Positions 40,682-49,545 are shown, counted from the stretch's first letter. The stretch is 64,000 nt of DNA from PNON01 sp963757065 (GCA_963757065.1 CAVWQC010000007.1:1-64000), one strand, 5' to 3'. Made by a program: numbers and translations. The notes: generated by a model not told the origin, from the sequence alone.

Positions 40682-41440
40682 ATGGTAGAAAAATCGTATA
40701 AAACGAAAACTCTCGAGGCGTGGAGTCGATTTTCCACTTGGGTAAATCTACACCAACCTATATCCCGGCTGACGATCATTACAGTCGTGATGATCTTGTT
40801 CCTGATCTTTTTGCCTGCGTATATCAAAACCTATTTTTGGCATGGGCTGCAGTCTCACAGAGTACTTGCAATGATGCTTTTGATATTTATAATGCTGGCG
40901 GTATCACTGGTATGGTCGGCTGGTCAACGGTTGGACGCCCGGGTTTTCTTGCTGCTAAATTTGAGGGGGTCGCGCCCACTCTGGTTGGATAGACTCATGC
41001 TGGTATTTACCCAGGTTGGCAGTGGATTCTTTGCAATGGGACTGGCATTGACGTTATATTTATTTGGTCCGCGTTTACTGGGGTATGAACTTATGCTGGG
41101 GACATTGTCATTATGGATGGTGGTCGAAATCTTAAAACTGATTGTCAATCGATCCAGGCCATTTATTCGTTTGACCCAGGCACGCGTGCTTGGGCTGCGG
41201 GCACTCGGGCGGTCTTTTCCCAGCGGGCATACCAGCCAGGCTTTCTTCATGGCTACCCTGGTGACCCAATACTTACACGCAAATGCCTGGATAGCTTTAC
41301 TGCTTTATGCTTTAGCATTGATAGTTGGAATCACCCGGATGTATGTCGGGGCGCATTACCCGCGGGATGTTTTGGCCGGGGCGATTTTGGGCAGTGTCTG
41401 GGGTTTTCTGGGAGTAATTGTTGAAGGTTATTATTTGTGA
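40682..41440 (+). CDS. PAP2-family phosphatase
   Basis: The 252-residue membrane protein contains the three acid-phosphatase motifs: KLIVNRSRP, FPSGHTSQAF with the catalytic His, and RMYVGAHYPRDV. They are framed by six or so membrane helices. PAP2 proteins dephosphorylate phosphatidic acid or undecaprenyl pyrophosphate at the outer face of the membrane. No clear ribosome binding site precedes the ATG, and translation is probably coupled to the lipid kinase stop 7 bp upstream. Confidence 0.88.
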   Translation: MVEKSYKTKTLEAWSRFSTWVNLHQPISRLTIITVVMILFLIFLPAYIKTYFWHGLQSHRVLAMMLLIFIMLAVSLVWSAGQRLDARVFLLLNLRGSRPLWLDRLMLVFTQVGSGFFAMGLALTLYLFGPRLLGYELMLGTLSLWMVVEILKLIVNRSRPFIRLTQARVLGLRALGRSFPSGHTSQAFFMATLVTQYLHANAWIALLLYALALIVGITRMYVGAHYPRDVLAGAILGSVWGFLGVIVEGYYL

Positions 41441-41446
41441 TCGATG

Positions 41447-41494
41447 ATTGTAAAGAAAATTACGAGGAACTTACTTCGTAATTTTCTTTACAAT
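41447..41494. terminator. Strong bidirectional terminator hairpin
   Basis: ATTGTAAAGAAAATTACGA and TCGTAATTTTCTTTACAAT are perfect 19-bp arms with a 10-base loop, ending the envelope gene row. The stem is AT-rich, so U-tracts are present on both strands. Confidence 0.8.
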
Positions 41495-41761
41495 ATGTTT
41501 TCAACTGAATATTGCTGTGACTCTTCTCAAGATAAAAGAGAATAATGAAATGGACGGAAAAGAACGTCTATAGAAACAAGTCAAGTTATCCATCATTTGA
41601 CTGATTTATCGATTCAAACCAGGGTTTTTTATGGAATATCCCCCAAAAGGCGGAGAAGAATACTCTTTACGTGATGGATGCATCTGTGCGTGAATTATGA
41701 TAAGCTAAATTGGCGCAATTTATTTGAATGTATTTACTGATAATCCAGGAGCCAGGGAATA
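41495..41761. other. Intergenic region without recognised gene
   Basis: Nothing gene-like is visible. It should contain the promoter of the following PAS protein, whose ATG at 41762 is preceded by GGAGCCAGGG. Confidence 0.4.
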
Positions 41762-43150
41762 ATGGGTCCAACTAATATGAAAACAAAATCCAAAGAAAGT
41801 ACACCTTTAATCGAGTCAAAGTTAAGAAAATCGGAACTTCGCTACCGACGCCTGTTTGAAGCAGCCCAGGACGGGATATTGATCCTGGATGCTGTGACAG
41901 GCATGATCGAGGACGTAAACCCGTATCTGATAAACATGCTCGGCTATACCCGTCAAGAGTTCATCAAAAAAAAGCTCTGGGAAGTTGGCGCGTTCAGGGA
42001 TATCGAAGCCAGTCAGGAAGCTTTTGAAGCATTACAGAAAAACGAATACATTCGTTATGATGACTTACCTCTTAAAGCAAAAAATGGAAGATTATTGCAG
42101 GTGGAATTCGTAAGCAACCTGTATCTTGTAGGTGACGAAAAAGTCATCCAATGCAATATCCGTGATATCACCGAGCGTAAGCGGATTGCGAAAGAACTGG
42201 CTGAGAATGAAAAGAAATACACCGATCTGGTCAATCAAAGCCCGGATGGAATTTTCATTATTGATCTGGAAGGAAAATTTTTATCAGTAAATGATGCAAT
42301 TTGTAAGGAACTTGGATTCAGCCAGGATGAATTTCTTGAATTAACTATTCAGGATATTATCCCTGAACAGTATAAAACTCAGTACAAAAAAAGGATGAAG
42401 AGAATTCTTAAGGGAAAAAATTTTGATGAAGGAGCAGAATATGCTCTTCATGGAAAAGATGGAAAGACACATTATGTGGAAGTCGTATCTGCACCACATT
42501 ACAAAGGAAAGAACATTATTGGTATTCAGGGAATAGCCCGTGATGTTACGACACGGAAACGGGCAGAAGAAGACCTGCAATCATCAAAGCAGATCCTGGA
42601 AGGGATAATCAATGCGATTCCAGTTCGTGTTTTTTGGAAGGATAAAAATTTAGTCTATTTGGGATGTAATGAGATATTTGCCCGCGATGCAGGCTTTAGC
42701 GAACCCAAAGATATCATCGGGAAAGATGATTTTCAGATGGGTTGGCGAGATCAGGCGGAATTGTACCGTAAAGATGACCGCCAGGTTATTGAGGGAGGAG
42801 CTTCAAAACTGCTCCTGGAAGAACCCCAAACAACTCCCGATGGGAATACCATCACTCTTCTAACAAGCAAGGTACCTCTTCGAAATTCTACCGGGGAGAT
42901 CACGGGTTTAATTGGAACATATTTGGATATCACTTCACGGAAACATGCTGAGGATGAACTGCGGCAAAGCCACGATATGATCGTTAAGCTTACTGCCCAG
43001 GTACCTGGAGTGGTGTATCAATTCAGGTCATGGCCAGATGGAAGATCTGCCTTTCCTTTCGCAAGCGCGGGTATGAATGATATCTACGAAGTGACCCCCG
43101 AAGAAGTGCAGCGAGGATGCCACCCCGGTTTACAGCCGACTCCACCCTGA
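41762..43150 (+). CDS. PAS-rich sensor with HD-GYP, 5' part of a gene with two frameshifts
   Basis: This part encodes 462 residues with three PAS domains (about 25-140, 150-265, 285-400) and the start of a fourth. The first two are closely related to those of the HD-GYP protein at 27811 (shared SELRYRRLFE, DGILILDA and LVGDEKVIQC), showing duplication. The frame fails at 43115-43116: removing one G in GAGGAT restores EVQRDATPVYSRLHPDD in the next frame. A later ATG at 41777 is an alternative start. Confidence 0.8.
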   Translation: MGPTNMKTKSKESTPLIESKLRKSELRYRRLFEAAQDGILILDAVTGMIEDVNPYLINMLGYTRQEFIKKKLWEVGAFRDIEASQEAFEALQKNEYIRYDDLPLKAKNGRLLQVEFVSNLYLVGDEKVIQCNIRDITERKRIAKELAENEKKYTDLVNQSPDGIFIIDLEGKFLSVNDAICKELGFSQDEFLELTIQDIIPEQYKTQYKKRMKRILKGKNFDEGAEYALHGKDGKTHYVEVVSAPHYKGKNIIGIQGIARDVTTRKRAEEDLQSSKQILEGIINAIPVRVFWKDKNLVYLGCNEIFARDAGFSEPKDIIGKDDFQMGWRDQAELYRKDDRQVIEGGASKLLLEEPQTTPDGNTITLLTSKVPLRNSTGEITGLIGTYLDITSRKHAEDELRQSHDMIVKLTAQVPGVVYQFRSWPDGRSAFPFASAGMNDIYEVTPEEVQRGCHPGLQPTPP

Positions 43151-43562
43151 CGATTATGACCGGATTGTCGAATCAATAGCAGAATCAGCTCGTAACTTGT
43201 CGCCATTCCATTGTGAGTTTCGGGTGATCCTTCCGCGTCAGGGTTTGCGATGGCGGTTATCTGATGCTTTACCGGAACGAATGGAAGACGGAAGCACATT
43301 GTGGTACGGGATCATTTCGGATATCTCTGAGCGAAAAATTGCAGAAGAGGTACTGATGCGGGAGAGAAGGGATTACCAAACCATTATCGACACTGCACCT
43401 GTAATGGTCGCATACAAAAGCAGGGATGATCATTTTATCAAGGTGAACTCCGCTTTTGCTGATTTCATGGGATTACCTCCGGAACAAATCATCGGGAAGA
43501 CGACTTTCGAACTTATCAAACAGCAGGATAGTTGCTCAGTTAGGCCGGGACAGCGATCTTGA
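43116..43562 (+). CDS. PAS segment, middle part of the twice-frameshifted gene
   Basis: This frame continues the fourth PAS domain (SPFHCEFRVILPRQGLRWRL, ISDISERKIAEE) and starts a fifth (YQTIIDTAPVMVAYKSRDDH). It stops at 43562. Skipping one A at 43530 moves to the frame that continues VAQLGRDSDLEVMKTGKP. It has no start signal of its own, which supports it being an internal part of one gene and not a separate protein. Confidence 0.7.
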   Translation, partial: DATPVYSRLHPDDYDRIVESIAESARNLSPFHCEFRVILPRQGLRWRLSDALPERMEDGSTLWYGIISDISERKIAEEVLMRERRDYQTIIDTAPVMVAYKSRDDHFIKVNSAFADFMGLPPEQIIGKTTFELIKQQDSCSVRPGQRS

Positions 43563-45564
43563 AGTGATGAAGACAGGTAAACCAATTTTGAATAAATTGA
43601 TCAAATGGTCGGGTTTTTCCAGCAAGAAGGAGATCTGGGCGACTTTTTCAAAGCTGCCTTTTAAAGATGCAGATGGAAATATCATTGGTACAGTCAGTTT
43701 TATCAGTGATGTGGACGACCGAGTGAAAGCAGAGAATGCTTTGCGTGATAGCGAGGAACGCTTTAGAGCATTAATTGAAAACAGCAATGATGCCATAACC
43801 TTATTGGATGCTGAGGGAAAAACCATTTATGACAGCCCGGCAGCGCCAGGCATGTTGGGGTATGGTCCGGAAGATTGGATCGGAAAAAACGTGTTCGAAC
43901 TGCTTCACCCGGATGATTCAACCAGGATTCTGGGGGTGTACCAGGAGCTGGTAAGAACCCCGGGGAAACGTTTAAGCGACACTTTCCGGGTGCGGCATAA
44001 GAATGGAACCTGGCTATGGTTGGAGATGGTGGCGACGAATTTGCTTTCGGAACCCAGTGTAAAGGCAATCGTGCTGAATTACCACGATACTACCATGAGA
44101 AAATTGGCAGAGGAAGCCCTGGTAAGTAGCGAGGAGCGTTATCGCATGACGCTTGAAAGCATGATGGAGGGCTGCCAGATCATAGGTTTTGATTGGCGTT
44201 ATCTCTTCGTTAATGATTCTGCAGCCAGCCAGGGGAAGCTAAAGAAAGAGGATTTGCTGGGCCACAAGATGATGGAGTGTTATCCTGGCATAGAGAAAAC
44301 TCCTATGTTCCTGGAGTTACAGCGTTGCATGATACAGAGGACATCTCACCAGATGGAAAATGAGTTCACTTATCCGGATGGCACCAGGGGGTGGTTTGAA
44401 TTGAGCATACAACCTTCACCAAATGGCATCTTCATTCTTTCCACCGAAATCACCGCGCGGAAGTTAGCAGACAAAAGGATTCAGAGGCAACTCGAACATC
44501 TTAACTCTCTGAGCGCAATTGATCGCGTCATTACAACGAATTTTGACCTGAATGTAAGCCTTTCAGAAATTCTCACCCACGTTACAAAAGAGCTTGAAGT
44601 TGACGCTGCAGATATATTGTTGTTAGACCCCATATCGGACATGCTGGAATATGCTGCCAGATTAGGCTTTACTTCGAAATCAGTGAAAAGGACTCATTTA
44701 AGACTGGGAGAAAGCCACGCCGGCAGGGCAGCACTGGAACGCAAACTCATCCAGATTCCAAAATTAAAAACTGAATCGGTTACACCGTTATTGGCCACCA
44801 TTACAGCAGAAGATGATTTCGCCTGCTACTTTGGCGTACCATTAATCAATAAAGGAAAGGTTAGAGGGGTTTTGGAAGTGTTTCATCGAGAACCCCTCGA
44901 ACCTGACGCTGAATGGTTCGATTTCCTGAATTCATTAGCCGGGCAAGCTGCGATAGCTATTGAGAATTCATCACTATATGACAGCCAACAGCGAACTTAC
45001 CAAGAACTGACTCAGGCGTATGATGCCACGATCGAAGGATGGTCCCATGCAATGGATTTGCGTGACAAAGAAACAGAAGGGCATACTCAGAGGGTAACGG
45101 ATCTTACTCTAAAACTTGCACGTAAGTTTGGATTAACCGATGAGGAACTGATGCAAGTCCGCTGGGGAGCACTCCTGCATGACATGGGAAAAATGGGAGT
45201 TCCGGATGGCATACTGCTTAAACCCGGCCCATTAACAGATGAAGAATGGGTGGTAATGAGGAAGCACCCGACTTTTGCATTCGAGATGCTTTCTCCAATT
45301 CATTACCTTAGACGTGCGTTGGATATTCCATTTAGCCATCACGAAAAATGGGATGGTTCTGGATACCCGCAAGGGTTAAGAGGAAAACAAATTCCACTGT
45401 CTGCACGGATCTTTGCGGTGGTGGATGTATGGGATGCGTTGCGATCAGACCGCCCTTACAGGTTGGCCTGGCCGGAAGAAAAGGTGTACGAGCATATCCG
45501 ATCATTATCAGGAACACATTTTGACCCACAGGTCGTGGACGCGTTTCTGAAACTGCCAAGGTAG
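43531..45564 (+). CDS. PAS-PAS-GAF-HD-GYP, 3' part of the twice-frameshifted gene
   Basis: This part finishes a PAS domain, adds two more (SEERFRALIENSNDAITLLD and SEERYRMTLESMMEGCQII), then a GAF domain and an HD-GYP domain with intact MDLRDKETEGHTQRV, LHDMGKMGVPDG and HHEKWDGSGYPQGL. Reconstructed, the protein is about 1,270 residues with seven PAS domains and a probable c-di-GMP phosphodiesterase end. The catalytic end aligns closely with the 27811 gene. If the shifts are real the phosphodiesterase part may be lost. Confidence 0.8.
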   Translation, partial: VAQLGRDSDLEVMKTGKPILNKLIKWSGFSSKKEIWATFSKLPFKDADGNIIGTVSFISDVDDRVKAENALRDSEERFRALIENSNDAITLLDAEGKTIYDSPAAPGMLGYGPEDWIGKNVFELLHPDDSTRILGVYQELVRTPGKRLSDTFRVRHKNGTWLWLEMVATNLLSEPSVKAIVLNYHDTTMRKLAEEALVSSEERYRMTLESMMEGCQIIGFDWRYLFVNDSAASQGKLKKEDLLGHKMMECYPGIEKTPMFLELQRCMIQRTSHQMENEFTYPDGTRGWFELSIQPSPNGIFILSTEITARKLADKRIQRQLEHLNSLSAIDRVITTNFDLNVSLSEILTHVTKELEVDAADILLLDPISDMLEYAARLGFTSKSVKRTHLRLGESHAGRAALERKLIQIPKLKTESVTPLLATITAEDDFACYFGVPLINKGKVRGVLEVFHREPLEPDAEWFDFLNSLAGQAAIAIENSSLYDSQQRTYQELTQAYDATIEGWSHAMDLRDKETEGHTQRVTDLTLKLARKFGLTDEELMQVRWGALLHDMGKMGVPDGILLKPGPLTDEEWVVMRKHPTFAFEMLSPIHYLRRALDIPFSHHEKWDGSGYPQGLRGKQIPLSARIFAVVDVWDALRSDRPYRLAWPEEKVYEHIRSLSGTHFDPQVVDAFLKLPR

Positions 45565-45728
45565 TTAATCTATTTTTTCATTAGGCGAAAGTTTTTTCTG
45601 GTAAATTGGATATAATGAACAAATACGCTGCTGGATTTGACATCATTGGAACATACAGGCAAGCTGAGCATATGAACCTGAATCAGATACTTCTTGCACG
45701 CATAAATGCCGATTGATGAGGTGACCAA

Positions 45729-48266
45729 ATGAGCATCAAAGGCACAATCCTGGTAGTTGAAGACACTTATGCAAACTTAGCAATGCTAAACGACCTCTTG
45801 AAAACAGAAGGATATATAGTCGATCCTGTTGATAGTGGGGACCTGGCATTTGCTTCAATCGCGGCAAATCCCCCTGACTTGATTTTGCTCGAACTTCGTT
45901 TGCCGGATATGGACGGTTTGGAAGTCTTACGAAGGCTCAAATCGCAGCCGGAAAGCCAAAACATCCCGGTCATTTTCCTAAGTACAGTCACCGATACAGA
46001 TGCGCGAGCTGAAGGTTTACGACTGGGTGCTGTGGACTTCATATTACTACCCTTCCAACGCGAAGAATTACTGGCGCGTGTTCAAACACACATTAAATTG
46101 AGTAAAATGAGCAGTATGCTTGGGGAATCAGAAATAAACCCGGAAGACGAACGAATCCTCCTGAGGAAGCTGATTGATAATCTGCCCGATGTCATCTACG
46201 TAAAGGATACTCAAGGTAGAAAACTCATATCAAATATTGCAGACTGGCAGGCATCGGGGGGACAAAGGATGGAGGATGTCATCGGGAAAACAGATTTCGA
46301 CACTTATCCGCGTGAATTGGCAGAGTCTTTTTGGGCAATTGACAAAGAAGTCATGGAAAGCGGAATTCCCAACCTCAGCCATGAAGAACCCGGTTTGGAT
46401 TCCCATGGCAATCCAGTATGGGTTCTGACCTCCAAAATTCCATTAAAAGATAACCAGGGAAAAATCATAGGGTTGATGGGTATTGGCCACAACATTACCA
46501 ACCGTAAACAGATGGAAGAAGCGTTACAGAAAAGTGAGTCATCTTTACAGACGATCCTTAACTCAACAGCGGATGGAATTTTGGCTGTCGGTATTGAAGA
46601 CGAGGTTCTTTATACAAATGAACGATTTGCAGAATTATGGCATATCCCACAGTCCATAATGACAAGCAAGGATGATGGAATATTTCTTCATTACGTCGTA
46701 GATCAGTTGCGCGACCCTGGAGCCTTTCTCGAAAAGATCCATAACCTTTACAAGTCAAATGAAGAAAGTCTCGATACGCTCTATTTCAAAGACGGAAGAG
46801 TATTTGAAAGATTATCGCATCCATTATTCCAGGGTAATGAAGTACGAGGTAGAGTATGGTCATTTCGAGATATCACCGAACGTTCACAGGCATCGCAGGC
46901 GTTGCGTGAAAATGAAGCAAAAATGAGTGCAATTGCAGACTCGGCTCATGATGCGATTCTCATGCTGGACCCAAAAGGAAGAATTTCCTATTGGAATAAA
47001 GCAGCAGAATCAATATTTGGGTATTCAAACGCCGAAGCCATGGGTCAAAACCTGCATGAATTAATTGTTCCCCAACGTTATCACGATGCGCATCATACTG
47101 CATTTCCCACTTTTGTTAAGAATGGGAAGGGGGCCATGATAGGGAAGACACATGAAGTGGGAGCATTCAGAAAAGACGGCACTGAAATTCCCGTTCAATT
47201 TTCGCTTTCTTCTTTCCAAATGGATGGCGGCTGGTATGCTGTGGGTATTATCAGTGATATTAGCGAGCGCAAGAATAATGAATTACTACAGAATGTAATA
47301 TACAGGATCACCCAGGCCACAATGACCAGCGGTGGGATCGAAGCCCTCTACCAATCCATACACTCCATCCTGGGAGAATATATACCAGCTAAGAATTTCT
47401 TTATCGCATTATATGACCCAGTCAGTAAATTGATCAGCTTCCCCTATTATATTGATCAGTATGACGAAAAACCACTCACACCGATACAAATCCAGGGACT
47501 GACCGGATACGTAATTCGTACCGGGCGATCCTTACTGGCCAACAGTGAGACATACGACCAACTCGTTCAAAAAGGTGAAGTTGAGGTGGTTGGGACGGCA
47601 AGTGAGGATTGGCTGGGAGTCCCGTTGAAAACGAATGGGCGAATAATCGGAGTCATGGCAGTGCAAAGCTATACCGAAGGGACGCATTTCCAGCAGAAGG
47701 ACGTGGATCTCTTGGAATTCGTATCTGCTCAGGTGTCCCAGGTGATCGAACGTAAGCGGTTGGAGGAAGAGATCCTCAGTCTGTCATTGACGGATGAATT
47801 GACCGGTTTATACAACCGGCGGGGTTTTATGGTTCTGGCAGAACAAGAAGTGAAACTGGCCCATCGAAAAAAGAAAAACATGCTGCTATTTTTCGGGGAT
47901 GTGGACAAGCTGAAGGCGATCAATGATACCCGGGGACATGCCCAGGGAGATCTCGCCTTGAAAGAAGTAGCCGTCATCTTAAAAAACATCTTCCGCGAGG
48001 CGGATATTATTGCCCGCATAGGTGGAGATGAGTTTGTTGCTCTGGCGTTGGATGCCTCTCGGGAAGGCGAGAAAGTCATGTCAGACCGTATTCAGTCTGC
48101 CTTTGAGGTGCGCAACCGGCAAGGGGATATGGAATTTAACCTATCTCTCAGCCTGGGAATTGTTAGCTACAATCCTGAGTCTCCTTGTACGGTGAGTGAA
48201 TTGATCGCTCGGGCAGATGAATTGATGTACGAACAGAAACTGGCTAAACGAAATAAAGTAATTTGA
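45729..48266 (+). CDS. Receiver-PAS-GAF-GGDEF protein, probable diguanylate cyclase
   Basis: The 845-residue protein begins with a receiver domain (5-125), then three PAS domains (about 145-270, 270-385, 395-515), a GAF domain (520-670) and a C-terminal GGDEF domain. The active site RIGGDEF (765-769) is intact and the inhibitory I-site RxxD (READ, 756-759) is present, so c-di-GMP synthesis with product control is expected. The receiver is degenerate: the phospho-acceptor Asp is Glu55 (LILLELRLPDMDG) and the usual Lys is Leu (FILLPF). GAGGTGA precedes the ATG. Confidence 0.9.
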   Translation: MSIKGTILVVEDTYANLAMLNDLLKTEGYIVDPVDSGDLAFASIAANPPDLILLELRLPDMDGLEVLRRLKSQPESQNIPVIFLSTVTDTDARAEGLRLGAVDFILLPFQREELLARVQTHIKLSKMSSMLGESEINPEDERILLRKLIDNLPDVIYVKDTQGRKLISNIADWQASGGQRMEDVIGKTDFDTYPRELAESFWAIDKEVMESGIPNLSHEEPGLDSHGNPVWVLTSKIPLKDNQGKIIGLMGIGHNITNRKQMEEALQKSESSLQTILNSTADGILAVGIEDEVLYTNERFAELWHIPQSIMTSKDDGIFLHYVVDQLRDPGAFLEKIHNLYKSNEESLDTLYFKDGRVFERLSHPLFQGNEVRGRVWSFRDITERSQASQALRENEAKMSAIADSAHDAILMLDPKGRISYWNKAAESIFGYSNAEAMGQNLHELIVPQRYHDAHHTAFPTFVKNGKGAMIGKTHEVGAFRKDGTEIPVQFSLSSFQMDGGWYAVGIISDISERKNNELLQNVIYRITQATMTSGGIEALYQSIHSILGEYIPAKNFFIALYDPVSKLISFPYYIDQYDEKPLTPIQIQGLTGYVIRTGRSLLANSETYDQLVQKGEVEVVGTASEDWLGVPLKTNGRIIGVMAVQSYTEGTHFQQKDVDLLEFVSAQVSQVIERKRLEEEILSLSLTDELTGLYNRRGFMVLAEQEVKLAHRKKKNMLLFFGDVDKLKAINDTRGHAQGDLALKEVAVILKNIFREADIIARIGGDEFVALALDASREGEKVMSDRIQSAFEVRNRQGDMEFNLSLSLGIVSYNPESPCTVSELIARADELMYEQKLAKRNKVI

Positions 48267-48365
48267 GTCACTTTATATATCAGGGTAATTCAACAATTTT
48301 CACAAAATAATATAAATTATTTTTTACGAAAATTTATTTATAATATTCGTTGTAAAAATTTTGTT

Positions 48366-48438
48366 TCTCCCCCAACCGGGGGAGATGAACACTCCCCGTT
48401 CGTTGGATGCAGCCGGGGAGTGTTTGTTGTAACATGAT
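48366..48438 (+). repeat. Intergenic hairpin element H, copy 3
   Basis: TCTCCCCC/GGGGGAGA form a perfect 8-bp first hairpin (48366-48385), and AACACTCCCCG (48388-48398) with CGGGGAGTGTT (48414-48424) form a perfect 11-bp second hairpin with GGATG in the loop. The trailing ATGAT falls 4 bases before the receiver gene. Since CTCCCC occurs twice and GGGGAG twice, the strands could pair in alternative ways. Confidence 0.75.
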
Positions 48439-48441
48439 GGT

Positions 48442-48813
48442 ATGACACGCGTATATTTAGCCGATTCCAGACCTGAAGAGCGTTCAGCCCTTCGTCTTCT
48501 CCTTCTTGATATGAAGATGGATGTTGTTGGTGAATCTGCAGATTGGATGACCACTCTCGCAAAAGCTCCGGCGACCCTTCTGGATATGTTATTGATCGAC
48601 TGGGATTTACTGCCCATTTCACCAGTCATTGCGATTAATGAACTTAGAAAGCTTTGCCCGGCAGCACTGGTCATCGTGCTCATCAGTCATTTGGATGCCC
48701 GCCAACAAGCCGCACTCTCAGCTGGTGCAGATGCATTTATCAGCAAGGGTGAAACACCTGAGCGAGTAGCTGAACGCATAAGGACCGTCGCAGAGAAGGC
48801 CTATATAAATTAG
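48442..48813 (+). CDS. Stand-alone response-regulator receiver protein
   Basis: The 123-residue protein is only a receiver domain: MTRVYLADSRPEERSALRLL, phospho-acceptor Asp in MLLIDWDLLP near 54, and Lys near 103 in AFISKGETPE. The acidic pair at the N-terminus is reduced to Asp-Ser. It resembles NarL-type receivers without the DNA-binding half. Such proteins act by protein-protein contact or as phosphate sinks. It follows the GGDEF gene, so a link to c-di-GMP control is possible. Its start lies just after hairpin element H copy 3. Confidence 0.8.
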   Translation: MTRVYLADSRPEERSALRLLLLDMKMDVVGESADWMTTLAKAPATLLDMLLIDWDLLPISPVIAINELRKLCPAALVIVLISHLDARQQAALSAGADAFISKGETPERVAERIRTVAEKAYIN

Positions 48814-48915
48814 CAATAGCAGACTGACAGGAATTAAATGATTCAGCATCATTGTTTGCCTTGAGTTTGGATGCGAATTGGAATAACTATTTTATATGAT
48901 AAGGAGGATCAAAAT

Positions 48916-49155
48916 ATGAATACTGATGTTTTTGAAGGAAAGTGGAAACAAATACGGGGTGAGGCCAAGTCATGGTGGGGCAAACTCACGGATGACGATC
49001 TGGATCGTGCCGCTGGTAAGTTGGAGGTTTTTTCTGGATTGCTTCAAGAAAAGTACGGATACACCCGTGAAAGAGCAGCCAATGAAATTGAAAAACGGGT
49101 GACAGATTATGAGACCAGGTTAAAAAACCAAACGAAACCGCTAATTGAAAAATAA
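48916..49155 (+). CDS. CsbD family stress protein, copy 2
   Basis: The 79-residue protein shares most residues with copy 1 (FEGKWKQIRGEAKSWWGKLT and GLLQEKYGYTRERAANEIEK) and adds a 15-residue polar tail. The start at 48916 is set by AAGGAGG 8 bases upstream and by family length. It is followed 53 bp later by a glsB-like gene, repeating the csbD-glsB association at 33762-35065. Confidence 0.9.
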   Translation: MNTDVFEGKWKQIRGEAKSWWGKLTDDDLDRAAGKLEVFSGLLQEKYGYTRERAANEIEKRVTDYETRLKNQTKPLIEK

Positions 49156-49167
49156 GCAATAAAAACA

Positions 49168-49181
49168 CACGGTATTCCGTG
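49168..49181 (+). promoter_or_regulatory. 14-bp inverted repeat upstream of glsB-like copy 2
   Basis: CACGGTATTCCGTG, identical to 34767-34780, lies 27 bp before the ATG. The flanks AAACACA before and GAAAA after are also shared, though the rest of the spacer has diverged. Confidence 0.6.
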
Positions 49182-49208
49182 AAAATCAAATTCAAATCGG
49201 AGAGAAAA

Positions 49209-49463
49209 ATGAACCTTCTTATTTACTTAATTGTCGCAGCAGTAATTGGCTGGGTGGCCACAGAACTTATGCACGACCGCAATAACCTGCTTATCAATAT
49301 TGTTGTGGCTGTCGTGGGAGCTTTCATAGCTGGCTACTTCCTGAGCCCGATCTTCAAGGTTGGTACGATCAACGATGCAATCACAATTCCAACCATGCTT
49401 GTCACGTTGCTGGGATCCATCATCTTGTTGGCTGTTGTCCGCTTGATACGCCGCAGACGATAA
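49209..49463 (+). CDS. GlsB/YeaQ/YmgE family membrane protein, copy 2
   Basis: The 84-residue, three-helix protein is nearly the same as copy 1 at 34811 (shared LSPIFKVGTINDAIT and PTMLVTLLGS). The start at 49209 is set by CGGAGAG upstream and by the paralogue. Most differences are conservative (Ile/Val/Leu). It is probably in one transcript with csbD copy 2. Confidence 0.9.
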   Translation: MNLLIYLIVAAVIGWVATELMHDRNNLLINIVVAVVGAFIAGYFLSPIFKVGTINDAITIPTMLVTLLGSIILLAVVRLIRRRR

Positions 49464-49501
49464 TCGACTAAATCGAGTAAATCTTTATGATCCAAAATCT
49501 G

Positions 49502-49519
49502 GGGTGCAGAAATGCACCC
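49502..49519 (+). promoter_or_regulatory. GAAA-tetraloop hairpin between glsB copy 2 and small membrane protein
   Basis: GGGTGCA and TGCACCC are perfect 7-bp arms closed by a GAAA tetraloop, a very stable RNA hairpin. There is no U-tract, so a processing or stability role is more likely than termination. Confidence 0.5.
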
Positions 49520-49545
49520 TTATGTATTAAAGAAAGGAGATTATC

